From contig NZ_AUIK01000010.1 in the NCBI RefSeq assembly GCF_000423665.1, forward strand, positions 1-64,000: a DNA stretch of 64,000 bases, written 5' to 3'. The notes under the pieces are model-generated. The model was not told the origin of the DNA and searched no databases. It saw only the letters and a program-made list of their open reading frames with translations. The translations under genes were made by a program, and so were the position numbers. Shown here in pieces: positions 16,345 to 24,222 of this stretch (positions are counted from its first letter, which is position 1; every line of letters starts with the position of its first letter). This DNA comes from Solirubrobacter soli DSM 22325 (GTDB lineage: Bacteria > Actinomycetota > Thermoleophilia > Solirubrobacterales > Solirubrobacteraceae).

Positions 16345-17282
16345 GCCGCGACCGCGAGCGTGGGAACCACCCACGTTCCACCCCTGCCGCCGACCGCGCC
16401 GACGAGGGTCTCGGCGTCGGTGATCAACGCGCGGCCGCCGCCCGACTCCTGGACGAAGCGCGCCGCCGACTCCATCTTGGGCCCCATGCTCCCCGCCGGG
16501 AAGTCGCCCTCGGCCAGGCCGCGCGCGACGTCTGGCGCGGTCATCCGGGAGAGCGTGCGCTCCCAGCGGGTGCCGAAGTCCAGCGACACCTGCGGGACGC
16601 CCGTGAGCAGCACCAGCACGTCGGCGTGGATGTCGACCGCCAGGCGCTCGGAGCAGCGGTCCTTGTCGATCACGCCCGCCACGCCGGTGACCGCCAGCCC
16701 CTCGACCGAGACCGGGATCCCGCCGCCGCCGCACGAGATGACGACGGTCCCGCGCTCGAGCAGCGCGACCACGTTCTCCTCGCCGAAGACCTTGATCGGA
16801 TGCGGGCTCCCGACGACCCGCCGCCAGCCGCGGCCGGAGTCCGGCGCGACGTCCCAGCCGAAGCGCTCGGCGCGCGCCTTCGCCTCCGTCTCGTCGTAGA
16901 ACGGGCCGACCGGCTTGGTCGGGTTCGCGAACGCCTCGTCGGCCGGATCCACGAGCACGCGCGTGAGCAGGCACGCGGTCGGGACGCGCGGATCGAGCGC
17001 CGCGAACGCGCTCTCGAGCAGGTAGCCGATCTGGCCCTGTGTCATCGCGATCAGGGCGTCCAGCGGGAGCGGCGCAGCCTCGCCCTCGCCCGCGGCGTTC
17101 TGGAGCAGCAACGCGCCCACCTGCGGGCCGTTTCCGTGTGTCAGCACGACCTCGTGGCCGGCCGCCCGCAGCTCGAGCACGGCCTGCGCGATCTCGCGCA
17201 CATTGGCCAGCTGCTCGGGCCAGGTGCCCGCCTGATCGGCCCGGATGAGGGCGTTGCCACCGACTGCGACGACGATGCGCAC
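16341..17282 (-). CDS. arcC: Carbamate kinase
   Basis: 313 residues of the amino acid kinase fold ([10 protein letters not shown] at the N-terminus, [11 protein letters not shown], and a C-terminal GTWVVPT). It converts carbamoyl phosphate plus ADP to ATP, CO2 and ammonia, the energy-yielding end of oxalurate or citrulline breakdown. It starts with GTG 17282 after a strong AGGAGGAG ribosome site about 8 nt upstream and is first in the operon that continues through fdrA. It is divergent from the MSMEG_0572-type gene. Together with FdrA this points to nitrogen and ATP recovery from a carbamoylated compound. Confidence 0.92.
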   Translation of the reverse strand: MRIVVAVGGNALIRADQAGTWPEQLANVREIAQAVLELRAAGHEVVLTHGNGPQVGALLLQNAAGEGEAAPLPLDALIAMTQGQIGYLLESAFAALDPRVPTACLLTRVLVDPADEAFANPTKPVGPFYDETEAKARAERFGWDVAPDSGRGWRRVVGSPHPIKVFGEENVVALLERGTVVISCGGGGIPVSVEGLAVTGVAGVIDKDRCSERLAVDIHADVLVLLTGVPQVSLDFGTRWERTLSRMTAPDVARGLAEGDFPAGSMGPKMESAARFVQESGGGRALITDAETLVGAVGGRGGTWVVPTLAVAA

Positions 17283-17444
17283 TCGCTCGAACTCCTCCTC
17301 TTGAGTGGCTTGCGTTTCCTATCGTATATGCGGCCTCCCGGGGCGAGCGTTGGGTTTTCCCACCGATTTGGCTACACCAGGTTGCGGCGCGTTCACGATC
17401 CGATACGTTCGCAATCGTTCGTTTCGATCCCATGGGGAGGACAC
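17283..17444. promoter_or_regulatory. Divergent control region of the nitrogen/carbamoyl island
   Basis: This 162-bp gap separates the two operons that run outward (carbamate kinase on minus, MSMEG_0572-type on plus). On minus, a TATACGAT-like -10 candidate (17321-17328) lies about 40 bp before the kinase start. A 12-bp dyad TGGGTTTTCCCA (17351-17362) sits near the middle and could bind a shared regulator. On plus, GGGGAGG lies 5 nt before the GTG at 17445. Promoter and operator assignments are tentative. Confidence 0.4.
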
Positions 17445-17933
17445 GTGGCGAAGTCCGACGTAATCCAGCGGCCTGACGCGGGCACCGAGCTTTTCGACAC
17501 CTCGGAGAAGATCTTTCCCGACGTCAAGGCCGAGCCCGGCGAGAGCGCCTACACGTTCATGCACACGGTCCCGTACGAGGGATCGGTCGGTCTGGTCAAC
17601 CTGCTCACGACCACCCGCGTCCAGCGCAAGGGGTTCAAGACGCACCTGGTGCTCTACGGACCGGGCGTGCTGATGGCCTCCGGCTCGCGCGGGTTCCCGA
17701 AGGTCGGCGATGAGGCCTTCCCGGGCCACATGGCCATCAACAACCAGCTGCGCACGTTCATGGACGAGGGCGGGACCGTGTACGCCTGTCGCTTCGCGTC
17801 CGGTGCGCTGTACGGGTTCCCGGAGAACCTGCTGATGGAAGGCGTCAAGCCGTTCCACCCGCTCGACGTACTCGACGCCGCGCTGACAGCGTGGCGCGAC
17901 AAGGCGTTCCAGCTCAACACCTGGACCGTCTGA
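17445..17933 (+). CDS. MSMEG_0572/Sll0783 family nitrogen-starvation response protein (NitB-like)
   Basis: 162 residues. I recognise it as the conserved first structural gene of Nit1C clusters (DsrE/DsrF-like fold), with the stretch [20 protein letters not shown] and [16 protein letters not shown]. Nit1C clusters respond to nitrogen limitation and in several bacteria support cyanide assimilation through the nitrilase NitC. GTG 17445 is preceded by a strong GGGGAGG site. It opens a plus-strand operon of five genes with tiny gaps. Its biochemical role is unknown even in studied organisms. Confidence 0.82.
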   Translation: MAKSDVIQRPDAGTELFDTSEKIFPDVKAEPGESAYTFMHTVPYEGSVGLVNLLTTTRVQRKGFKTHLVLYGPGVLMASGSRGFPKVGDEAFPGHMAINNQLRTFMDEGGTVYACRFASGALYGFPENLLMEGVKPFHPLDVLDAALTAWRDKAFQLNTWTV

Positions 17934-17937
17934 GCAC

Positions 17938-18561
17938 ATGCTCGTGCTGGACCGCGAAGCCGCAGTCGAACACTGGCGGCGCGCCGAGGCGCGGATCTAT
18001 CCCTCCGTGATGGTCAACGCCGAGCTCTACCAGCAGTACATCGGCGTCGTGCGAGCCGTCGCCGAGGAGCTGCGCGACGTGCGCACCGAGGACGACCTCG
18101 TCGCGGCCTGGCACGAACGCGGCGACGTGGTGCGGGAGGTCGTCTCCCGCTCCGCTCCGCCGATGCTGGCGATCATGGACCTCGGCGCCGTGCGCGACGC
18201 GGCGTTCTGTCATCGCCACCGCGAGCTCACGCGCGAGCAGGGCAAGGCGCTGGCCGCCGAGCGGCTGCTGCGCGCGCGGATGTCAGGAGCCGAGTGGGTC
18301 GTCCTGTTCGAGGACGTCACGCCGCTCGGCTCCCACCGGCTCGAGATGCACGTCGCCTCCGGGCGCGCGATGCACGCCGCGGCCGAGCTGCCGCTCGACG
18401 CCGGCAAGCCGAAGTTCACGCTCGAGGTCGTCCAACTGGACCCGGCCGACGGTGCGTGGCAGCTGGACAAGGCACCGGCGATGCCGGAGCAGACCTTCGA
18501 CACGCGAGAGGAATGGGAGGCGCGCATCGAGCAGGCCCGCGTCCTGTTCGGGAGGCGCTGA
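17938..18561 (+). CDS. Hypothetical protein in the Nit1C-like operon
   Basis: 207 residues, 4 bp after the MSMEG_0572-type gene and 2 bp before the amidohydrolase gene, so firmly in the operon. No membrane or signal segment is seen. There is an Asp/Glu-rich helical N-terminus (REAAVEHWRRAEARIYPSVM) and a beta-rich C-terminal half (WVVLFEDVTPLGSHRLEMHV). I do not recognise the family and it is not a usual Nit1C member. With the amidohydrolase it occupies the place where the nitrilase gene normally stands, so it may be a subunit or partner of that enzyme. Confidence 0.75.
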   Translation: MLVLDREAAVEHWRRAEARIYPSVMVNAELYQQYIGVVRAVAEELRDVRTEDDLVAAWHERGDVVREVVSRSAPPMLAIMDLGAVRDAAFCHRHRELTREQGKALAAERLLRARMSGAEWVVLFEDVTPLGSHRLEMHVASGRAMHAAAELPLDAGKPKFTLEVVQLDPADGAWQLDKAPAMPEQTFDTREEWEARIEQARVLFGRR

Positions 18562-18563
18562 AC

Positions 18564-19424
18564 ATGGCCACGCACCCCCAGAAGATCATCGACGCGCACT
18601 GCCACATCGGCGAGATCCCGCCGTGGAAGTTCTACGACCTCGAGCACCCGGTCAAGCCGACGGTCTACGACTACAAGGACACGAAGGTCTTCGTCAAGAA
18701 CCACATGGACGAGTTCAAGGTCGAGCGGGCCTTGGTCATGTCCAACTACGGCGTGCCGATCCACGAGTTGTCGTTCGATCTCAACGATGTCGTGATGGAG
18801 GCGGCGACGACGAATGACCGCATCCTGGCCGGCATCTGGGTGTCGTTCCTGCCGCGCAACGCGGAGCTGACGCGCAAGGCGCTGAAGCTGGCGGGCGAGT
18901 CGCGCGTGGTGGCGTTGAAGACGACGTTCCTGCTCGGCGGGAACCCGGATCCGGGCACGTGGGACGAGGAGACGACGGCCTTGGCCGACGAGATCTTCGA
19001 CGTCTGTGAGAAGCACGACCTGATGTTCCACTTCCACACGTCGCCCGGCGGGAACTCGGACATCAACAACTTCATCCCGCTCGTGGAGAAGTACGGCAAG
19101 CGCTGCAAGTTCTACCTCGTGCACTTCGGCGGCGGCGTGTCGGGTCACATCAAGCTCGTCCCGAAGTTCCTGCAGTGGGTGCGCGACGGCTACAAGGTCT
19201 ACACCGACACGTCGTGGGCGGTCGGGTTCGGCGCGCGCTGGCTGCTGACCGAGATCGAGAAGCAGGGCGTCGGCGGCGACCGCGTCTTCTTCGGCTCCGA
19301 CGAGCCGTGGTCGGACTTCGACTCGGAGTACTGGAAGCTCAACGGCGTCCGGAACATCTCGCAGGAGCTCAAGAACCGCGTGTTCTGGCAGAACTACGAA
19401 GAGGTCTACGGCAACCATGCTTAG
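18564..19424 (+). CDS. Amidohydrolase family protein (amidohydrolase_2 type)
   Basis: 286 residues of a TIM-barrel metal hydrolase. Metal ligands are visible as DAHCHIGEI (His12, His14), HFHTSPGG, LVHFGGG and the late Asp in FFGSDEPWSDF. Such enzymes hydrolyse C-N bonds or decarboxylate. It overlaps the radical SAM gene by 8 bp and follows the hypothetical gene closely. In ordinary Nit1C clusters a carbon-nitrogen hydrolase (nitrilase, NitC) is found here; none is present in the window, so this protein probably replaces or bypasses that step. Confidence 0.85.
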   Translation: MATHPQKIIDAHCHIGEIPPWKFYDLEHPVKPTVYDYKDTKVFVKNHMDEFKVERALVMSNYGVPIHELSFDLNDVVMEAATTNDRILAGIWVSFLPRNAELTRKALKLAGESRVVALKTTFLLGGNPDPGTWDEETTALADEIFDVCEKHDLMFHFHTSPGGNSDINNFIPLVEKYGKRCKFYLVHFGGGVSGHIKLVPKFLQWVRDGYKVYTDTSWAVGFGARWLLTEIEKQGVGGDRVFFGSDEPWSDFDSEYWKLNGVRNISQELKNRVFWQNYEEVYGNHA

Positions 19425-20559
19425 CCTCGACGACCGACAGCTGCTGGTCGAGCTGCAGTCGCTGGGGGTACGCGTGGTCGACGAGACGGCCGGGCCGCTG
19501 CCCGGCCGCCTTGGCGGGGCCGGCCCGTCGGACGCGCTGTTCCTGTGGGTGCGCGGCCTGCCGCTGACCGTTCCCTCGCACGCGGGCTACGTGTCCGCGT
19601 CGCCGTACGTCGTGCGGGTGGAGGGCCGCCGCGCGTCGTTGTACCGGTACGACGAGCTGATCGGGCCGGTGACGCTCCCGCCGCGCCCGCGGATCTATGA
19701 CATGGAGACCGCGGACGGAGTCCCGTACTGGAAGATCGCGCTCCTGCACCTGGACTCGATCGCGTCCACGGTCGTGCAGAAGTGCATCTATTGGGGCACG
19801 GACGAGCAGTGCGGGTTCTGTGGGATCGAGCTGACGCGCGGCGAGCAGACGATCCCGGTCAAGACGCCGGCGCAGCTCGCCGAGGTGTGCACCGCGGCGC
19901 GCGACTACGACCACGCCGTGGATGTCACGCTGACCACGGGGTCTCTGAACCGCCGCGACCGGGGCGCGATCTACATCTCGCGCTGCGCGGCGGCGATCAA
20001 GGAGGCGTCCGGGCTGCCGATCCAGGTGCAGTTCGAGCCGCCGGACGATCTGCGGGTGCTGGACGAGGTGGCCCGGGCGGGGGTCGACGCGGTCGGCATC
20101 CACTCGGAGACGTTCGATCCGGACGTGCTGGCGCGGGTCGCGCCGGGCAAGGCGCAGTGTGGCATCGAGGGCTACTTCCGGACGTGGGAGCGAGCCGTCG
20201 ACGTCTTCGGGCGCGGCTCGGTGACGACGTACGTCCTGTTGGGGATGGGCGAGCGCGAGGAGCTGATCATCGAGGGCTGCCGGCGGGCGATCTCGATGGG
20301 TGTCTACCCGTTCGTCGTGCCACTGCGGCCGGTGCCCGGGACGTTGATGGAGGATGCCTCGCCGCCCGACTCGGACTACGTCGCGCGGGTGTACGGCGAG
20401 GTGTCGCTGATGCTCGCCGACGCGGGCTTCGACCATCTGGACGCGAAGGCCGGGTGCGCGCGCTGTCAGGCGTGCTCCGGGCTCTCCGCGTGGGAACGCG
20501 TCATGCGTCGTGAGGACGGCGCCGGGCTCGATGATCTCTTCGTCGGCTCCCACAGCTGA
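19417..20559 (+). CDS. MSMEG_0568 family radical SAM protein (NitD-like)
   Basis: 380 residues. The cluster motif is spread as C123-x8-C132-x2-C135 (KCIYWGTDEQCGFCG), not the standard C-x3-C-x2-C. A second Cys group, C347-x2-C350-x2-C353, lies near the C-terminus and could bind an auxiliary Fe-S cluster. The family is the hallmark of Nit1C clusters; its reaction is not established. The start overlaps the amidohydrolase gene by 8 bp and its end overlaps the GNAT gene by 29 bp, showing tight coupling. Confidence 0.85.
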   Translation: MLSLDDRQLLVELQSLGVRVVDETAGPLPGRLGGAGPSDALFLWVRGLPLTVPSHAGYVSASPYVVRVEGRRASLYRYDELIGPVTLPPRPRIYDMETADGVPYWKIALLHLDSIASTVVQKCIYWGTDEQCGFCGIELTRGEQTIPVKTPAQLAEVCTAARDYDHAVDVTLTTGSLNRRDRGAIYISRCAAAIKEASGLPIQVQFEPPDDLRVLDEVARAGVDAVGIHSETFDPDVLARVAPGKAQCGIEGYFRTWERAVDVFGRGSVTTYVLLGMGEREELIIEGCRRAISMGVYPFVVPLRPVPGTLMEDASPPDSDYVARVYGEVSLMLADAGFDHLDAKAGCARCQACSGLSAWERVMRREDGAGLDDLFVGSHS

Positions 20560-20992
20560 GCTCGCGGTCGCGACCGACCTGGCGGCGCATCTCGCGGTGC
20601 GCCACCGGGTCTTCGTCGAGCTGCAGGGGCTCTTCGAGGGCACCGATCGCGACGCGCGCGACGAGGCGGCCGACACGGTACACGTGGTCGCGTGCGTGGA
20701 CGGGGACGTCGTCGGCACGGTGCGGCTCTATCCGCTCGGCGACGGCCTGTGGAAGGGCGACCGGCTGGCGGTGCTGCCGGACGCGCGGGTGCATCGGCTC
20801 GGCGGCGCGCTGGTGGACTTCGCGGTGCGGACCGCGGGCTCGCTGGGCGGGCGCGTGATGGTCGCGCAGGTGCAGGTGGCGAACGTGCGGTTCTTCGAGC
20901 GGCTCGGGTGGGTGCGGGACGGCTCGCCGGCGCTCTACTGCGGCGTCATGCACCAGCCGATGGCGATAGGCCTGTCAGCGGCTGCTGAGTGA
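20531..20992 (+). CDS. MSMEG_0567/Sll0786 family GNAT N-acetyltransferase (NitE-like)
   Basis: About 153 residues of GNAT fold: HLAVRHRVFVELQGLFEGTD at the N-terminus, VVGTVRLYPLGDGLWKGDRL in the core and NVRFFERLGWVRDG at the acetyl-CoA side. The family always accompanies the radical SAM gene. I choose ATG 20531 (29-bp overlap with the upstream gene); ATG 20510 is possible. Its 3' end overlaps the AIR-synthase-like gene on the other strand by 47 bp, an unusual tail-to-tail arrangement, since the two are normally consecutive or fused. Confidence 0.83.
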   Translation: MISSSAPTAELAVATDLAAHLAVRHRVFVELQGLFEGTDRDARDEAADTVHVVACVDGDVVGTVRLYPLGDGLWKGDRLAVLPDARVHRLGGALVDFAVRTAGSLGGRVMVAQVQVANVRFFERLGWVRDGSPALYCGVMHQPMAIGLSAAAE

Positions 20993-21905
20993 GATCCCAG
21001 GCCGTGGCCGTCGTGTCGCCCTGTCGGAGCTTGAGCGTGCGCGTGGCGTCGAAGCTGCCGCACGCCGCGGCCGCGAGGCCGTGCTCGGTGAACACGTCGA
21101 TCGCGTGCTGCGCCGCCTCCGGCCGCGCCGCGAGCAGGAACCCGAAGCTCGGGAAGGTCAGGAGCCAGCGTTCGAGCGGGGTGCCGTCCGGCCTCGGGAT
21201 GGCGTCGAGATCGAGCGTGGCGCCGACGTTCGCTCCCTCCGCGAACTGGAGCAGCGAGCCGGCGATGCCCGGCATGCTGATGTCGCGGGCGGCGTGCGCG
21301 AAGCCGCGTTCGGCGACCGTGATGAGCGCCTCGCCGTCCGTCTTCAGGGCTTCGGGATCGCGGTCGTGGAGGGCGGTGAAGAAGTCGTTGGCATCGGACA
21401 TGTACCGGCCGTCGGTGGCGAAGGCCGCGATCAGGATGTCGTCCGGTCGCGCGTTGCTCGCTCGCAGCGGCGCCTTCGTGAAGCCGGTGGCGGAGGCGGA
21501 CAGCGCGGGGGCGTGGCCGATCGTCAGGTGTCCGCCGAGGATCGGCACGCCGAGCTTGTCCGCCGCCCAGCGCATGCCTTGCAGCACCTGGTCGGCGTGC
21601 TCGTGGCTGGGCGAGACGAGCATGTCGACGATGCCATGTGGGCGGGCGCCCATCGCGCGGACATCGCTGATGTTCGTCACGACCGCGGCGCTGCCCGCGC
21701 CGTACGGGTCGGCGAGCAGGAACGGCGGCGAGATCGCCTCGCCGCAGACGACGAAGTACCCGTCCCCGTGTGGGATCAGCGCGCCGTCGTCGCCGTCCAG
21801 GCTCTGGTCGAGCCCGTTGACGACTGCGAGGTCGCGCTTGCCGAGCAGGCCGGGCGCGGTTGAGACGAGCGCGACCAGCGCTTCGAGATCGGCCATTGCG
21901 GCCAT
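20946..21905 (-). CDS. AIR synthase-related protein (MSMEG_0567/Sll0787 family, NitF-like)
   Basis: 319 residues of the PurM/selenophosphate synthetase fold. ATP-binding features include GDDGALIPHGDGY and the metal-phosphate loop around GHLTIGHAPALSA. In Nit1C clusters it follows the GNAT protein or is fused to it; here it is on the opposite strand and overlaps the GNAT gene's end. Its start (ATG 21905, or 21896) is only 21 bp from the divergent DUF1116 gene, so both promoters share very little space. It probably activates an amide or carboxylate with ATP. Confidence 0.83.
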   Translation of the reverse strand: MAAMADLEALVALVSTAPGLLGKRDLAVVNGLDQSLDGDDGALIPHGDGYFVVCGEAISPPFLLADPYGAGSAAVVTNISDVRAMGARPHGIVDMLVSPSHEHADQVLQGMRWAADKLGVPILGGHLTIGHAPALSASATGFTKAPLRASNARPDDILIAAFATDGRYMSDANDFFTALHDRDPEALKTDGEALITVAERGFAHAARDISMPGIAGSLLQFAEGANVGATLDLDAIPRPDGTPLERWLLTFPSFGFLLAARPEAAQHAIDVFTEHGLAAAACGSFDATRTLKLRQGDTTATAWDLTQQPLTGLSPSAGA

Positions 21906-21926
21906 TGAACCAGTGCGGAGCTTTCG

Positions 21927-23333
21927 ATGACACCTCGTGCCGATGTCCTTAGTCGCGTCGAAGCCGTGAACCTCGGGCTGACCCAGTTCGCCGACGCGCT
22001 GCGCTCCCAGGGCGCACCGGTCGTTCAGGTCGACTGGCGGCCGCCCGCGGGCGGCGACGCGGCCATGCTCGCGGTGTTGACGCGTCTCTGGGGGCGCCAT
22101 GGCTCGGCCGTGGCCGCCGCCAACCGGCATGCGGTGTCGGTGATCGAGGGCTGCGCGCCGCGGGCGGTGACGGTCGCGCGGGCGGGTGCGGTGATCCCGG
22201 GGTTGTCGACGGACGGCGTGCTGCTGCACTCCGGGCCGCCGATCGAATGGGAGCGCGTCTGCGATCCGCAGCGGCGGGCGCTGCTGGCCGCGGTCGTCTT
22301 CGAGGGATGGGCGGCGTCGCGCGCGGAGGCGGCGGCGTTGTTGGAGCGCGGTGACGTGGTTCTGGCGCCGGGGAACGAGCACGGCCACGTCGGGCCGATG
22401 ACGGGGGTGTGCTCGCCGTCGATGCCCGTGTGGGTGGTCGAGGACGGCGACGTGCGTGCGTTCTCCACCTTGAACGAGGGTCCCGGCCGCACGCTGTGGT
22501 TCGGCGTCGGTGACGACGAGGCGGTCGAGCGCTTGAAGTTCTTCCGCGACGACCTCGGGCCGCGGCTCGCCCAGATGCTCGAGTGGCGCGGCCCGCTGGA
22601 CGTGTTCGGCCTCGCTGCGCAGGGGCTCAACATGGGCGACGAGCTGCACATGCGCTCGCAGGCGACGGGGAATCTGCTGATGCGCGAGCTGCTGGCCGCG
22701 TTCGCGGTCGTCGGCGGCGAGGAGGCCGCCCGGTTCATCGCGGGCAACCACCACTTCTACTTGAACCTGACGATGGCGGCGTCCAAGTGCGCGTCCCTGC
22801 GATTGGGATCGTGCCGCGGCTCGAGCGTGGTGTCCCTGATCTCCCGCAACGGCGTGGACGTCGGCATCCAGCTCGCGGGGATGCCGGACCGTTGGTTCGT
22901 CGCTCCTGCCGCGCCGGTCGCGGACGCGCTGCTGCGCGAGGGGAACTCGCCCGCGGACGCCGCGCGGGACATCGGCGACTCCGCGGTCATCGAGTGCGTC
23001 GGATTGGGTGGCATGGCCCTGGCCGCCGCTCCGGTCGTCGCGTCGTTCTTCGGCGGCGACGCGGCCGCCGCGGCCGCCCGCACCGAGCTGATGGCGCAGA
23101 TCTGCGCGGCCCGGTCGGCCCGGTTCACCTTGAGCGGGCGCGACGGCATCGGCACGCCGGTCGGGATCGACGCCCGCCTGGTCGCCGAGCTCGACATCAC
23201 GCCCCAGATCACGACCGGCGTGCTGCACGGCTCCTCGGGCGCGGGCCAGATCGGGGCGGGGGTCGCCCACCAGCCGGTCGAACCCTTCCGGGCCGCGATC
23301 ACGGCGCTGGCCGAGGAGCTCGATGGTGCGTAG
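21927..23333 (+). CDS. DUF1116 protein (YlbE/AllG family, oxamate transcarbamylase subunit)
   Basis: 468 residues. The family partners FdrA and DUF2877 in oxamate transcarbamylase. Visible conserved parts are GPMTGVCSPSMPVWVVED, GLNMGDELHMRSQA and NHHFYLNLTMAASKCA. It overlaps the DUF2877 gene by 11 bp. ATG 21927 is divergent from the AIR-synthase-like gene with 21 bp between, so the transcript is likely leaderless. The fdrA partner lies 5.6 kb away on the other strand, with the Nit1C-like genes between them. Confidence 0.88.
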   Translation: MTPRADVLSRVEAVNLGLTQFADALRSQGAPVVQVDWRPPAGGDAAMLAVLTRLWGRHGSAVAAANRHAVSVIEGCAPRAVTVARAGAVIPGLSTDGVLLHSGPPIEWERVCDPQRRALLAAVVFEGWAASRAEAAALLERGDVVLAPGNEHGHVGPMTGVCSPSMPVWVVEDGDVRAFSTLNEGPGRTLWFGVGDDEAVERLKFFRDDLGPRLAQMLEWRGPLDVFGLAAQGLNMGDELHMRSQATGNLLMRELLAAFAVVGGEEAARFIAGNHHFYLNLTMAASKCASLRLGSCRGSSVVSLISRNGVDVGIQLAGMPDRWFVAPAAPVADALLREGNSPADAARDIGDSAVIECVGLGGMALAAAPVVASFFGGDAAAAAARTELMAQICAARSARFTLSGRDGIGTPVGIDARLVAELDITPQITTGVLHGSSGAGQIGAGVAHQPVEPFRAAITALAEELDGA

Positions 23334-24222
23334 CGCCGCCGCGCCGTCCCTTACGCGGCCTCTCTGGGCCGGGCCGGGCGCCGCTCGCGTCCTCGCTCGC
23401 GCGTCGCGGGTCGGTGTCGTCGAGATCGCGTTGCACCCCGGCGGCTACGTGCGGTTCGGGGAGGACGACTGGGTGCTGGTCGCCGTGCCGAGCGCCCCGC
23501 GGGGGCCGTTGACCGTGCTCGTCGCGGGCCTCGACTCGGCGCCGCTCCGGCCGGGCGACGAGCTCCACGTCGCGCGAGTGTCGAGTTTCTCGAGCTGTGG
23601 TCGAGAACGTCGACACTCGCGAGCGGCGGGCTGGCGCGACGCGCTGTCGGCGGCGCTCGCCGAGGTCCCGCCGGCGCCGCCGGCGTTGGCGCCCGGGCTC
23701 GACGCGCTCCGCCGCGGCGACCTCGCCGCGGGCGTGCACGCGCTGGCCGGCCGCGGCGAGGGCCTGACGCCGGCGGGCGACGACGTCCTGGCCGGCTACG
23801 CCGCGTGGCGCCACGCGGCCGGCCGCCCGGTCGCGCTGGCCTCGGCCGCGCCGACCGTCGCCGCGCCCACCCCCGCGCCGCGCCTCGCCGCGCCGACCGT
23901 CGCCGCGCCCACCCCCGCGCCGCGCCTCGCCGCCCCGACCGTCGCCGCGCCCACCCCCGCGCCGCGCCTCGCCGCGCCGACCGTCGCCGCGCCCACCCCC
24001 GCGCCGCGCCTCGCCGCGGTCGCCCGCGAGCGCTGCTCTCCCCTCGGGCTCGCGTATCTCCGCTGCGCGCAGCTCGGCGAGCTCGCGGAGCCCGCCGACG
24101 CGGTGCTCCGTGCCGTGTGGGCCCGGGACGTCGCCGGGGCGCGGCAGACGGCGCGCGGGCTCGCGGGTTGGGGGTCGTCGTCCGGAGCCGCGATCCTATG
24201 GGGCATGGCGGTGGCCGCTTGA
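23323..24222 (+). CDS. DUF2877 protein (YlbF/AllH family) with repeat insertion
   Basis: 299 residues. The family motifs GRGEGLTPAGDDVLAG and WGSSSGAAILWGM are present, so the protein is probably functional as the third oxamate transcarbamylase subunit. Two insertions interrupt it. A 49-bp near-palindrome (around residues 84-100) encodes SSFSSCGRERRHS. Four 42-bp tandem repeats (around residues 175-230) encode the AAPTVAAPTPAPRL unit and look like a flexible linker. Its stop overlaps the next TTG start (TTGA). Confidence 0.85.
   Translation: MVRSAAAPSLTRPLWAGPGAARVLARASRVGVVEIALHPGGYVRFGEDDWVLVAVPSAPRGPLTVLVAGLDSAPLRPGDELHVARVSSFSSCGRERRHSRAAGWRDALSAALAEVPPAPPALAPGLDALRRGDLAAGVHALAGRGEGLTPAGDDVLAGYAAWRHAAGRPVALASAAPTVAAPTPAPRLAAPTVAAPTPAPRLAAPTVAAPTPAPRLAAPTVAAPTPAPRLAAVARERCSPLGLAYLRCAQLGELAEPADAVLRAVWARDVAGARQTARGLAGWGSSSGAAILWGMAVAA
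23573..23621. repeat. 49-bp two-tier palindrome inside the DUF2877 gene
   Basis: The outer arms CGCGAGTGTCGA (23573-23584) and TCGACACTCGCG (23610-23621) are perfect over 12 bp. An inner TTCTCGA/TCGAGAA stem closes a 7-nt loop. The element reads through in frame and adds residues that do not look like the family. It resembles a mobile REP-like palindrome that inserted into a gene and was tolerated. Confidence 0.7.
23845..24012. repeat. 42-bp tandem repeat, four copies, in frame in the DUF2877 gene
   Basis: Four near-identical copies (23845, 23887, 23929, 23971) encode a 14-residue Ala/Pro-rich unit. The third copy has a changed base near its start. Contiguous copies and a period divisible by 3 indicate a coding minisatellite. 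Confidence 0.9.

Noticed and set aside
23845..24012. Possible CRISPR array
   Set aside because: The 42-bp copies are contiguous with no spacers and lie in frame inside a gene. No cas genes are near.
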